NCBI RefSeq assembly: GCF_003651225.1
Contig: NZ_RCDB01000002.1
Span: 558,001-622,000, forward strand
Length of the DNA stretch: 64,000 nucleotides
Direction: 5' to 3'
Source of the DNA: Microbacterium telephonicum
Lineage (GTDB): Bacteria > Actinomycetota > Actinomycetes > Actinomycetales > Microbacteriaceae
Under the pieces are notes generated by a model. The model searched no databases. It had not been told where the DNA came from and worked only from the letters and a program-made list of their open reading frames with translations. A program made the translations under genes and the position numbers. The number at the start of each line of letters is the position of its first letter. Position 1 is the first letter of the stretch. This document shows positions 38,568 through 45,551 of this stretch, piece by piece.

Positions 38568-38938
38568 TGGAGATGGGGGGAATCGAACCCCCGTCCATCG
38601 CTGAAAAGCGTCGTCTTCTCCGGGCGCAGTCTGTGCAGTTCGTTCTACTCGGCCCCGCCCCTTGGTCACAGACAACGGAGGCGACGAGCCCAGCCCGGGA
38701 AAAGTCCCGCGTGACGTCCGGACGCCGTCACGCAGCGAGATCCCTCAGATGACGCCAAGGACCGTGACGGGATCAGTCACGGATTGACGGACTCGGGCTC
38801 GCTGCTCAGGCAGCGAGGGCGAAGTCGGACTGCTTCTTTTCGGCAGTTATTGGTTCGCAGAGATCGTTTACGAGATAACCCTGCATCCTCGGCCCGCTTC
38901 CCGATGCATCACAGGCGATGTCGAAACCGATCATCCCC
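38568..38938 (-). ncRNA. ssrA: Transfer-messenger RNA (tmRNA)
   Basis: This 371-nt RNA rescues stalled ribosomes. The minus strand starts GGGGATGATCGGTTTCGACA and ends with a T-arm (GGTTCGATTCC) and CATCTCCA, which pair as a 7-bp acceptor stem. The tag frame at 38806-38844 encodes AEKKQSDFALAA then stop, ending in the ALAA degron recognised by ClpXP-type proteases. CCA is not encoded directly after A73 (the genome reads CGA). G/C-rich pseudoknot segments follow the tag. Confidence 0.96.
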
Positions 38939-38975
38939 GTGCGCCGTGCGGCAGGTGGGCCACTGTCACGCTGTG

Positions 38976-38988
38976 GAGTTGTCAACTC
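38976..38988. promoter_or_regulatory. 13-bp palindrome upstream of tmRNA
   Basis: GAGTTGTCAACTC is a perfect palindrome 38 bp upstream of the tmRNA 5' end. On the minus strand it includes a consensus-like -35 hexamer TTGACA. No good -10 hexamer follows at 16-18 bp, so promoter assignment is tentative. Confidence 0.35.
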
Positions 38989-39080
38989 GGACGCCGTGGC
39001 ATCCGAGCATTACAGCTTACAACGGATGCCGGACCTCCGCCATTCCGCACCGGCGCGCACGCGACGGGTAGGGTCGCCAC

Positions 39081-39734
39081 ATGAGCGAGGTCGTCATCAC
39101 CGTCCGAGGCAGTCACGAGACGCGCGTCGCGCCCGAGCAGGCCAGAGCACACGTCACTGTCGCCGTCGACGGCCCGACACGTGGTGGCGTGGTCGAGGCG
39201 CTCGCGACGGCGGCGGAGCCTTTGCGCACCGATCTCAAAGGTCGGCTCGACGACGGACGGATCGTGGAGTGGAGCAGCGGGCAGGCGTCGGTCTGGTCGA
39301 ACCGCCCCTGGAATGATGCGGGTCAGCAGCTCCCCCTGGTGCACCACGCGTCTGTGCGCATCACCGCGCTGTTCGACGATTTCCCAGCCCTCTCGCATTG
39401 GCTCGACACCGTCGCGTCTCTCGACGGTGTGCAGATCGATCACGTCGAATGGATGCTGACCCCCGACACCCGCGTCACCGTCGAGCGGGAGACCGCGGCG
39501 GCCGCTGTGGCGTCCGCGGTGTTGCGCGCGTCGGCGTACGCCTCCGCGATCGGACGCGACACGGTGGTTCCGGTCGAGATCGCCGATGTCGGTCTGCTGC
39601 ACCCCGAGCCGGTCCCGATGATGGCGCGCGCGTCCTTCGCGGGGTCGGCATCCGACGCGGCACCGGCGATCGATCTCCGCCCGGAGGACGTGGTCATCGG
39701 CGCGGCCGTCGAGGCACGCTTCACGACGGGGTGA
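39081..39734 (+). CDS. SIMPL domain-containing protein (DUF541)
   Basis: This 217-residue protein starts from ATG at 39081 with ITVRGSHETRVAPEQARAHV, a shortened SIMPL/DUF541 pattern (a strand, then a polar conserved A-x-A-x-V segment). It continues with ASVRITALFDDFPALSHWLD and EIADVGLL. There is no signal peptide, unlike many SIMPL proteins, so it is probably cytoplasmic. Function of the family is unclear. Confidence 0.85.
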   Translation: MSEVVITVRGSHETRVAPEQARAHVTVAVDGPTRGGVVEALATAAEPLRTDLKGRLDDGRIVEWSSGQASVWSNRPWNDAGQQLPLVHHASVRITALFDDFPALSHWLDTVASLDGVQIDHVEWMLTPDTRVTVERETAAAAVASAVLRASAYASAIGRDTVVPVEIADVGLLHPEPVPMMARASFAGSASDAAPAIDLRPEDVVIGAAVEARFTTG

Positions 39735-39778
39735 GCGTCGGCCGGGGCCGAACCGGGGCTCGGGTTCTCCACACCCCT

Positions 39779-39804
39779 CTCGGACATTCGAATCAATGTC
39801 CGAG
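39779..39804. promoter_or_regulatory. Palindrome upstream of the DUF222-HNH gene
   Basis: A perfect 10-bp inverted repeat (CTCGGACATT, loop CGAATC, AATGTCCGAG) ends 20 bp before the ATG at 39825. It could be an operator or leader hairpin. It does not match the actinobacterial LexA box (TCGAAC..GTTCGA). Confidence 0.5.
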
Positions 39805-39824
39805 GCCAGTGGGAGAATCAGGGT

Positions 39825-41135
39825 ATGTCGAAGTTCACGAAGATCACGACCCTGGAGGACGATCTCTCCGTCCTGGGTGAGATCGTCGCGGACGTGGAAA
39901 CGGTGGCCGCGGAGTTGCGTGCCGCGCAGATCCGTGAGGTGAAGGTCCTCGCGCGTGCCGGTCAGCTCGCCGACGCTCAGACCGCAGGTTCGCCTCTGCG
40001 GGTGCGGGAGCATGACATGGCGTTGCGGTCGATCGCGGCCGAGATCGGTGGTGTGTTGCATGTGACCGATCGGACGGTGCAGGCACGCATCGGGGATGCG
40101 CGGACTCTGGTGGAGATGTACCCGCTGACACTTCAGGCATGGGAGGCGGGTCGGATCACGAGGGGTCAGGTGCAGGTGATCACGGATGCCGGTGACGTCG
40201 TGCCCGCCGCCCGCCGCCCGGAGTTCGAGGCTGAGGCGATCGAGAAGTGTGAGGGGCGTACCCCGAACCGGCTGCGCCCCATCCTGCAGCTGCTCGCGGA
40301 ACGGTTCACCGACCGCACGTTCACGGAACGCCACAGGGATGCCGCCACGGCCCGGTGCGTGCGGGTGTTCCCGGGACGGGATGGGATGTGCGACGTGGTC
40401 GCGACCGTCCCGGCGGTGATCGGCGACGGGATCCTCGACCGCCTCACCCAACAAGCACAGACCGTGATCGACGCGCGCGACCCGGGCGACGGTGACGAAC
40501 GGGGGATCGACGCGGTCCGCGCCGACGTGCTCACCGACCTGCTCCTCGCCGGGACGCCGGCTTTGGATCCGACGGCGACCGGTGACCAGCCCGGGACGTT
40601 GGGTGCGATTCGCGCGCAGGTGCAGGTGGTCGTCCCGGCGCTCACGTTGGTGGGTGCGGATGAGGGTCCGGCGGATCTGGTGGGTCGTTCTCCGATCGAT
40701 GCGGACACGGCTCGGTGCCTGGCCGCGCAGGCCCCGTCGCTGACGCGGTTGCTCACCGATCCGGTGCGCGGGTCGGTGATCGCGATCGACGCGTACCGTC
40801 CGGCCTGGTCGCAGCGTCGGTTCCTGCGGGCGAGGGATCAGCATTGCCGGTTCCCGGGATGTCGGAGGGCGGCGATCCGTTGCGAGATCGACCACACCAT
40901 CGACCACGCCCTCGGCGGCCCCACCACCCTCGGCAACCTCGCTCACCTGTGCCAACGGCATCACTCGATGAAGCAGTTCACGAGGTGGCGGGTCCGACAA
41001 CTCCCGGGTGGTGTCCTGGAATGGACCTCACCCCTCGGCAGAACCTACCGCGAAGACACCCCACAACCCCCGGTCGCCTTCACCCCTGCTACCCCACCCG
41101 CCAGCGCCGAGTCCCTCGAGCCGGCACCCTTCTGA
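39825..41135 (+). CDS. DUF222-HNH endonuclease domain protein (13E12-like)
   Basis: This 436-residue protein has an N-terminal DUF222 helical domain (residues about 30-300, including TDRTVQARIGDARTLVEMYP) and a C-terminal HNH nuclease motif. The HNH motif reads DQHCRFPGC, then CEIDHTIDHALGGPTTLGNL, then CQRHHSMK, with the Cys and His ligands and the catalytic His all present. This family is present in many copies in actinobacterial genomes and includes the mycobacterial 13E12 repeat proteins; its function is not settled. A dispersed-repeat cluster follows directly. Confidence 0.92.
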   Translation: MSKFTKITTLEDDLSVLGEIVADVETVAAELRAAQIREVKVLARAGQLADAQTAGSPLRVREHDMALRSIAAEIGGVLHVTDRTVQARIGDARTLVEMYPLTLQAWEAGRITRGQVQVITDAGDVVPAARRPEFEAEAIEKCEGRTPNRLRPILQLLAERFTDRTFTERHRDAATARCVRVFPGRDGMCDVVATVPAVIGDGILDRLTQQAQTVIDARDPGDGDERGIDAVRADVLTDLLLAGTPALDPTATGDQPGTLGAIRAQVQVVVPALTLVGADEGPADLVGRSPIDADTARCLAAQAPSLTRLLTDPVRGSVIAIDAYRPAWSQRRFLRARDQHCRFPGCRRAAIRCEIDHTIDHALGGPTTLGNLAHLCQRHHSMKQFTRWRVRQLPGGVLEWTSPLGRTYREDTPQPPVAFTPATPPASAESLEPAPF

Positions 41136-41150
41136 CGCCCCGCACCCACC

Positions 41151-41465
41151 GGTGGTTGAGTAGCCGGCGCAGCCGGCGTATCGAAACCCCCGCACCCCAC
41201 ATCGATGCCGGGCTCGGCGCGTTTCGACTCGTCGCTGCGCTCCTCGCTCAACGACCGGGAGCCTCCGGTGGTTGAGTAGCCGGCGCAGCCGGCGTATCGA
41301 AACCCCCGCACCCACTGACGCCGCCAAGCCCAGCGCGTTTCGACTCGTCGCTGCGCTCCTCGCTCAACGACCGGAACTTCCCGGTGGTTGAGTAGCGCGC
41401 GCAGCGCGCTTATCGAAACCCGCGCATCCACCATCGCTGTCAAGCTCTTCACTCGACGACCGGGA
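41151..41465. repeat. Alternating cluster of GGTTGAGTAGC...TATCGAAACC repeats
   Basis: Three forward units (41151-41190, 41267-41306, 41383-41421) begin GGTGGTTGAGTAGC and end TATCGAAACC, with an inner GC-rich palindrome (GCCGGC-GCA-GCCGGC or GCGCGC-type). Between them lie two inverted, diverged units (41221-41258, 41337-41374) reading GTTTCGACTCGTCGCTGCGC then TCCTCGCTCAACGACCGG. A decayed third inverted unit follows near 41449. No gene is present in these 330 bp. Similar elements are widespread in actinobacterial intergenic regions, to my knowledge without a settled role. Confidence 0.85.
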
Positions 41466-41466
41466 A

Positions 41467-41904
41467 CTACTCCCCCGCGCCGCCGTCTTCCAGGCCGGCC
41501 TGAAGGCGCCGCAGGCGCCGGAGGGTGCGACGGTACAGCAGGTAGTCCGCGACGTTGGCAACCACCACGATCCCGACGACCAGCGCCAGCACCGACCCCC
41601 ACCCTTCCGCGGCGGATCCCCCCGCAACGAGGAGCAGCGTCCCGAGGATGACAGCGGTCGTGATGACCGCGATCGCTCCGTTGATGGCGAAGTACAACGC
41701 CGGGCGCGCCAGGCGGATCGGCAGAAGCGAGGTCACCCACTCGGTGACGAGGCCCACGGCGAGGCCGATCCCGCCACTGGCCAGCACGGACGCGACACGG
41801 AGCAGCGCGGTCCCCTCACCGGGGGTCACGACGATCAGCACGACGCCGATCCCGAGACCCAGCAGCAGCGACTTCCCCACATTGGCGTAGTTCACGGCCG
41901 TCAC
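41467..41904 (-). CDS. Four-helix membrane protein, DUF3021-like
   Basis: This 145-residue protein has four hydrophobic segments (LLLGLGIGVVLIVVTPGEG, VLASGGIGLAVGLVTEWV, YFAINGAIAVITTAVILGTL and LALVVGIVVVANVADYLLYR) and a basic C-terminus. The size, topology and pairing with a LytTR regulator match DUF3021 partner proteins, which are thought to act as membrane sensors or antagonists of LytTR regulators. GTG at 41904 overlaps the LytTR stop by 4 nt. Confidence 0.8.
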   Translation of the reverse strand: MTAVNYANVGKSLLLGLGIGVVLIVVTPGEGTALLRVASVLASGGIGLAVGLVTEWVTSLLPIRLARPALYFAINGAIAVITTAVILGTLLLVAGGSAAEGWGSVLALVVGIVVVANVADYLLYRRTLRRLRRLQAGLEDGGAGE

Positions 41905-42437
41905 ATCCTCAGCGCACCGCGCAGGTGCTTGGCGTAGGTCTTCGAGACTTCGAGCTCCGCGCCGCCGGTGAGACGCAGCACGTAACGGGAGTTGAACCAG
42001 GGCACGATCTCATTGACATGCCGCAGACTCACCAGCTGAGACTTGTTGATTCGCAAGAACCCGAGGCCGCTCCACGTGTTCTCGTAATGCTGCAGGGTCT
42101 CCCTCACCCGGAAGGCCCCCGCGGCGGTCACGGCGACGATGCCCTCCGAGCCCGCCTCGAAGTAGTGCACGTCGCGCGGAGCGATCACAGTGAAACCCGT
42201 CCCTCGCTGCCCCGTCAGCATCCGTGGAGCATCAGGGGGCAGGCGCAGCCCCGCGGCGAGCATCCGCACCGCCTCGACGTGGTCGACCGGGTCGAACACG
42301 ACTGCCGGAGTCCCTTCGGGCACGGGGAGCCCGCGCTCGACGAGCGCCCATCCCGTGCCGTCGTCCTCCAGCCCTGCTTCGGCCAGGGCGCGGCGCACGC
42401 GCTCATCGATCTGCGGCGAGCACACGAGCCGCACCAT
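41901..42437 (-). CDS. LytTR-domain DNA-binding protein without receiver domain
   Basis: This 178-residue regulator has a C-terminal LytTR domain (residues about 80-178: FRVRETLQHYENTWSGLGFL, then RINKSQLVSLRHVNEIVPWF, then GGAELEVSKTYAKHLRGAL). In place of a receiver it has a roughly 75-residue N-terminal segment. It is therefore not a classical two-component response regulator. It follows the serine hydrolase by 9 bp and overlaps the DUF3021-like gene, so the three form one operon. Confidence 0.92.
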   Translation of the reverse strand: MVRLVCSPQIDERVRRALAEAGLEDDGTGWALVERGLPVPEGTPAVVFDPVDHVEAVRMLAAGLRLPPDAPRMLTGQRGTGFTVIAPRDVHYFEAGSEGIVAVTAAGAFRVRETLQHYENTWSGLGFLRINKSQLVSLRHVNEIVPWFNSRYVLRLTGGAELEVSKTYAKHLRGALRM

Positions 42438-42446
42438 GGGTCCCTC

Positions 42447-43631
42447 TCACCGGAGTCGATCGACGAGCAGGCGGATCTCCACGAGCTTCTCGATCGCCTT
42501 CTCGGCGTAGTCGAGAGAACCGAAGTTCGCGATGTAGTGGGTGCCGCTGCTCGGATCGTACAGGGCGAACGTGCCGGTCGCTCCGACGGCACCGTGCACG
42601 TCCGACATGGTGAACAGCAACGGGGAGAGCTCACTGAACCGGAATTGCATCATCCCCATCCCGTAGCGGATGCCCGTATCCATCTCGCTCGCGAAGTCCG
42701 TGAGATGTCGCCGCACCCGTTCGGAGACGAGCACGCCGCCGTGCAGTGCTCGTGAGAAGGACAGCAGGTCGTCCATCGTGGTCACGACCCCGCCCCCGGA
42801 CCAGTCGACCGACAGAGCGCCGCGCTCGCTCAGATCCAGGTCGCCGCTGCGGAGCGCGACGATTCCGGAGCCGGGACCGAACTCGGTCATGAGCCGGCTC
42901 GATTCCATCGCGAGCGGCGCGAACAGACGGTCCTCCAGGATCTGCGCGTAAGGCTTCCCCTCGATCCGTTCGAGCGCGAGACCCAGCAGGATGTAGCCGG
43001 TGTCGGAGTACGAGAACCTCTCTCCCGGGACGCCGACCGGATGCTGACGCTCGCGCGAGAACGCGAGCAGCGACTCCGGGGTGTATCGACGATCGGGGTC
43101 TGCGGCGATCTCATCGATTATCGGCATCCCACTGGTCACCGGGCCTTCGAAGTAGTCGGCGACGCCGGACGTGTGTCCCAGCAACGCACCGAAGGTCACG
43201 TCCGCGGCGTGATCGACGCCGTCGACGACGAAGAGGCCCTCGAGCGTGCTCGGATCGAGCACCCCCGTGATCGGGTCGCCGAAGCTCATCACCCCTTCAT
43301 CGACCAGCTGCCCGTACACCACCGCCAGCATCGTCTTCCCCACGCTGGCCGAGTGGTACGCGCTGTGCACCGTCACCGCCTCACCGCCCTCGCGCTGCAC
43401 GCCGACCGCGTACTGCAGGGCACGGTCGTCGCCGTCGCGATGCACGGTCAGGAGGGCGCTTGTCAGAGTCGGCTCCTCGGCCACGGCCTTCTGCAGCAGA
43501 GCCTCCACCTCGCGGTCGAGCTCTGCGCGCGAGAGCGGTCTGTTCAGATACGCCAGGGCTCCTGCTGCGGCCACGGCCATCGCGGCGACCCCGCTCACCA
43601 CACCCAGTGCGATCTTGGCGCGCCTCTTCAT
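42447..43631 (-). CDS. Membrane-anchored serine hydrolase, beta-lactamase/DD-peptidase fold
   Basis: This 394-residue protein has an N-terminal membrane segment (residues 7-30) and an extracellular class C-like serine hydrolase domain. Ser96-Val-Gly-Lys99 is the SxxK motif, Tyr208-Ser-Asp is the second motif, and HGAVGATG stands for the KTG-like third motif. Members act on peptidoglycan peptides, esters or D-amino acid peptides; none can be assigned here. It is the first gene of a three-gene operon with LytTR and DUF3021-like genes. GAGGAGACGGGAC precedes the ATG. Confidence 0.9.
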   Translation of the reverse strand: MKRRAKIALGVVSGVAAMAVAAAGALAYLNRPLSRAELDREVEALLQKAVAEEPTLTSALLTVHRDGDDRALQYAVGVQREGGEAVTVHSAYHSASVGKTMLAVVYGQLVDEGVMSFGDPITGVLDPSTLEGLFVVDGVDHAADVTFGALLGHTSGVADYFEGPVTSGMPIIDEIAADPDRRYTPESLLAFSRERQHPVGVPGERFSYSDTGYILLGLALERIEGKPYAQILEDRLFAPLAMESSRLMTEFGPGSGIVALRSGDLDLSERGALSVDWSGGGVVTTMDDLLSFSRALHGGVLVSERVRRHLTDFASEMDTGIRYGMGMMQFRFSELSPLLFTMSDVHGAVGATGTFALYDPSSGTHYIANFGSLDYAEKAIEKLVEIRLLVDRLR

Positions 43632-43827
43632 GTCCCGTCTCCTCTGCTCGTGCGGACGAGTCGACCGTAGAAGCGCGCGCCGACGACGTGGAACGCGACG
43701 ATGTCTACCGGCCCGCCACAGGCGATGACCGGTCGCGAGACGCGGGTGAGTGGAACTCCGCCCGCACGGGCACGGCCGGGCACGACACCGCGTGCGAGGC
43801 CCGCCGAGTACCCACGCCGAAAGCGGA

Positions 43828-43852
43828 AAACCCCCGGTGGGACCGGGGGTTT
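43828..43852 (-). terminator. Terminator of the tRNA Gly-Cys-Val operon
   Basis: An 11-bp stem (AAACCCCCGGT, loop GGG) 5 bp beyond the tRNA-Val 3' end. The minus-strand T-run is TTTTCCGC. Confidence 0.85.
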
Positions 43853-43856
43853 CAGG

Positions 43857-43931
43857 TGGTGCGCGATACTGGGATCGAACCAGTGACCTCTTCCGTGTCA
43901 GGGAAGCGCGCTACCGCTGCGCCAATCGCGC
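43857..43931 (-). tRNA. tRNA-Val (GAC)
   Basis: A 75-nt cloverleaf with acceptor GCGCGAT/ATCGCGC, anticodon stem CTTCC/GGAAG around the anticodon GAC, A73 and encoded CCA. It reads GTC and GTT. It is the third gene of a minus-strand tRNA operon. Confidence 0.95.
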
Positions 43932-43958
43932 CTAAAAAGGCTGTTCAGTTGTCAGGCG

Positions 43959-44029
43959 AGGTGGCGACGGGATTCGAACCCGTGTAAACGGCTTTGCAGG
44001 CCGGTGCCTAGCCGCTCGGCCACGCCACC
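43959..44029 (-). tRNA. tRNA-Cys (GCA)
   Basis: A 71-nt cloverleaf with acceptor GGTGGCG/CGCCACC, anticodon GCA between CGGC and GCCG, and U73, the usual Cys discriminator. CCA is not encoded. Confidence 0.95.
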
Positions 44030-44084
44030 GTGTGGGGTTCGTCCCACGTGTCGTGACCTCTTCGAAAAGAGATCCCCGCACTCG

Positions 44085-44157
44085 AGCGGATGACGAGACT
44101 CGAACTCGCGACCCTCACCTTGGCAAGGTGATGCGCTACCAACTGCGCTACATCCGC
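44085..44157 (-). tRNA. tRNA-Gly (GCC)
   Basis: A 73-nt cloverleaf with acceptor GCGGATG/CATCCGC, anticodon GCC between CACC and GGTG, and U73. CCA is not encoded. It is the first gene of the Gly-Cys-Val tRNA operon. Confidence 0.95.
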
Positions 44158-44188
44158 GTGTTTCCGGATTCATCCGGGCACTCGTAAG

Positions 44189-44216
44189 ACTTTAGCCGAG
44201 GTTCACCCCAGCGCAA
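44189..44216 (-). promoter_or_regulatory. Promoter of the tRNA Gly-Cys-Val operon
   Basis: The minus strand has TTGCGC (44211-44216) and TAAAGT (44189-44194) with a 16-bp spacer, 31 bp upstream of the first tRNA. Confidence 0.6.
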
Positions 44217-44316
44217 AACCGGATGCGCCCCGCGCGTGTCGCCGACGCCGATTCGTCGCGGGCGCCCGCATCCGGTAGCATCGACTCTCGGCCGCGGATG
44301 AAAATTCCGCGTCGAC

Positions 44317-44392
44317 GGGCGATTGGCGCAGTTGGTAGCGCGCTTCCTTCACACGGAAGAGGTCATCAGTTCGAGTCTGGTATCGCCCACCA
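44317..44392 (+). tRNA. tRNA-Val (CAC)
   Basis: A 76-nt cloverleaf with acceptor GGGCGAT/ATCGCCC, anticodon CAC, A73 and encoded CCA. It reads GTG, the second abundant Val codon here. It is divergent from the operon that contains tRNA-Val (GAC). Confidence 0.95.
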
Positions 44393-44398
44393 TCGACA

Positions 44399-44418
44399 GC
44401 CCCCGCCTCGGCGGGGGC
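44399..44418 (+). terminator. Terminator of tRNA-Val (CAC)
   Basis: A 9-bp stem (GCCCCCGCC, loop TC) followed by TTCGTCGTTT, 6 bp beyond the tRNA. Confidence 0.85.
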
Positions 44419-44459
44419 TTCGTCGTTTCGGTGAAACACGGCGCTGACAGAATCGGCGC

Positions 44460-44807
44460 ATGACCACCGCGCGCATCATCATCCTGTTCGTCCTGGCCGC
44501 CGTCGCCGAGATCGGCGGCGCGTGGCTGATCTGGCAGGCCGTGCGCGAGAACCGCGGCTGGCTCTTCGCGCTCCTCGGCATCGTCGCCCTCGGCGCCTAC
44601 GGCTTCATCGCCGCGCTGCAGCCCGACGCGCATTTCGGACGCGTGCTCGCCGCGTACGGCGGTGTGTTCGTCGCCGGGTCGCTGGCATGGGGCATCGTCG
44701 TCGACGGCTTCAAACCGACGACGTGGGACTACGTGGGTTCCGGCGTCGCTCTGCTCGGCGCCGCCATCATCATCTTCGCGCCGGCGGCCTCGTCGACAGA
44801 GGGCTGA
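44460..44807 (+). CDS. YnfA-family (UPF0060) membrane protein
   Basis: This 115-residue protein has four hydrophobic segments ([20 protein letters not shown] at the N-terminus; [16 protein letters not shown] at the C-terminus) and the conserved [22 protein letters not shown] segment of the family. YnfA proteins are related to small multidrug transporters, but the physiological role is uncertain. The gene ends 6 bp before the end of the convergent small ORF. Confidence 0.9.
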   Translation: MTTARIIILFVLAAVAEIGGAWLIWQAVRENRGWLFALLGIVALGAYGFIAALQPDAHFGRVLAAYGGVFVAGSLAWGIVVDGFKPTTWDYVGSGVALLGAAIIIFAPAASSTEG

Positions 44808-44813
44808 GCCGGA

Positions 44814-44933
44814 TCAGCGCCGCTCGTTCTCGTCCGCGCCGTCACCCGCGTCCGAGCCCTCACCGACTGACGGCTGGTCGCGCTCCTGCCGCTGTTCATC
44901 CCGCGCTGCCCGCTGCAACTGCTCGTCGAGCAC
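44814..44933 (-). CDS. Candidate 39-residue charged ORF after the PemK-like gene
   Basis: From GTG at 44933 to TGA at 44814 the frame encodes a very polar peptide: VLDEQLQRAARDEQRQERDQ, then an acidic tail ending DADENERR-like. It starts 6 bp after the PemK-like stop, and its own stop is 6 bp from the convergent YnfA stop, leaving almost no non-coding space. A small acidic partner of a MazF-fold toxin would be an antitoxin candidate, but size and position (downstream of the toxin) are unusual. Confidence 0.3.
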   Translation of the reverse strand: MLDEQLQRAARDEQRQERDQPSVGEGSDAGDGADENERR

Positions 44934-44939
44934 CGCGGC

Positions 44940-45452
44940 TCAGACCTCGTTGCGCCACCCGTACCGCTTCGCGAGCGTCGCGGCGACCCGAGCGAACGTG
45001 CCCTTGTCGAGCGCCGACGCCTCCCGACGGATGCCGCGCACGTGCACGCTGTAGAGCTGGTCGAGGTTCGCCCACGACTCGCGCCGCCGGCGGTCGCACG
45101 GCCCGGTGCCGATGCTGACGTGCCGCGCGATCGCAGCGGGCGAGGTCGGCGCTTTGCTCGTGAGCTTCACGGCGTACACGCGCGACGCGTCCTGCGGCGC
45201 GACGACCAGCAGCGGCCGGTCCTTCCCCTCGGACGGCGACTCCGCGAACGGCACCCACCCCCACACGATCTCCCCCGCATCCGCTCCCCCGTTGCGCAGC
45301 GGCGCGTAGCGCAGGCGCACGGCGAGCTTGCCGGGATCGGTGACCTGGCGCGTCGCGGAGCCGCTCCCGACTGTCGTCGAGCGTCGCGCGGCGTTCCGCG
45401 CGGCGCGCTGCGATCCGCCGAGGAGGCGTCCGATCCAGGAGAACAGTCCCAC
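44940..45452 (-). CDS. PemK/MazF-fold protein
   Basis: This 170-residue protein has a basic, Arg-rich N-terminal extension (about 50 residues with SWIGRLLGGSQRAARNAARR) and then a MazF/PemK-like domain: GEIVWGWVPFAESPSEGKDR, then PLLVVAPQDASRVYAVKLTS. The Gly-Glu-Ile/Val-Val-Trp entry and the KDRPLLVV strand match the family's conserved core; MazF-type toxins cleave RNA. No standard upstream antitoxin is visible. The start is GTG at 45452. Many actinobacterial homologues are solitary like this one, so toxin activity is unproven. Confidence 0.8.
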   Translation of the reverse strand: MGLFSWIGRLLGGSQRAARNAARRSTTVGSGSATRQVTDPGKLAVRLRYAPLRNGGADAGEIVWGWVPFAESPSEGKDRPLLVVAPQDASRVYAVKLTSKAPTSPAAIARHVSIGTGPCDRRRRESWANLDQLYSVHVRGIRREASALDKGTFARVAATLAKRYGWRNEV

Positions 45453-45496
45453 CCGACGGATGCTACCGCCCGCGGCCGCACCGCCCGCGCACGCCA

Positions 45497-45526
45497 GAGG
45501 GCGCCGGGCCGGAGCCCAGCGCCCTC
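45497..45526 (-). terminator. Hairpin downstream of amt
   Basis: An imperfect hairpin (GAGGGCGC, one bulge, GGGC; loop CGGA) lies 25 bp beyond the amt stop and before the PemK-like gene. It lacks a T-run. Confidence 0.55.
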
Positions 45527-45551
45527 CGGTGCTGTGTGTTGCAGTGACGGG

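Noticed and set aside
38238..38675. A minus-strand protein-coding gene through tmRNA
   Set aside because: The upstream half is antisense-free tmRNA 3' sequence and there is no start signal; only a hydrophobic stretch near 38400 looks protein-like.
39779..39804. LexA (SOS) box upstream of the DUF222-HNH gene
   Set aside because: The palindrome CTCGGACATT...AATGTCCGAG does not match the TCGAAC/GTTCGA core of actinobacterial LexA sites.
41151..41465. CRISPR-like array
   Set aside because: Units alternate in orientation, diverge in their centres, and spacers are not unique; no cas genes are present.
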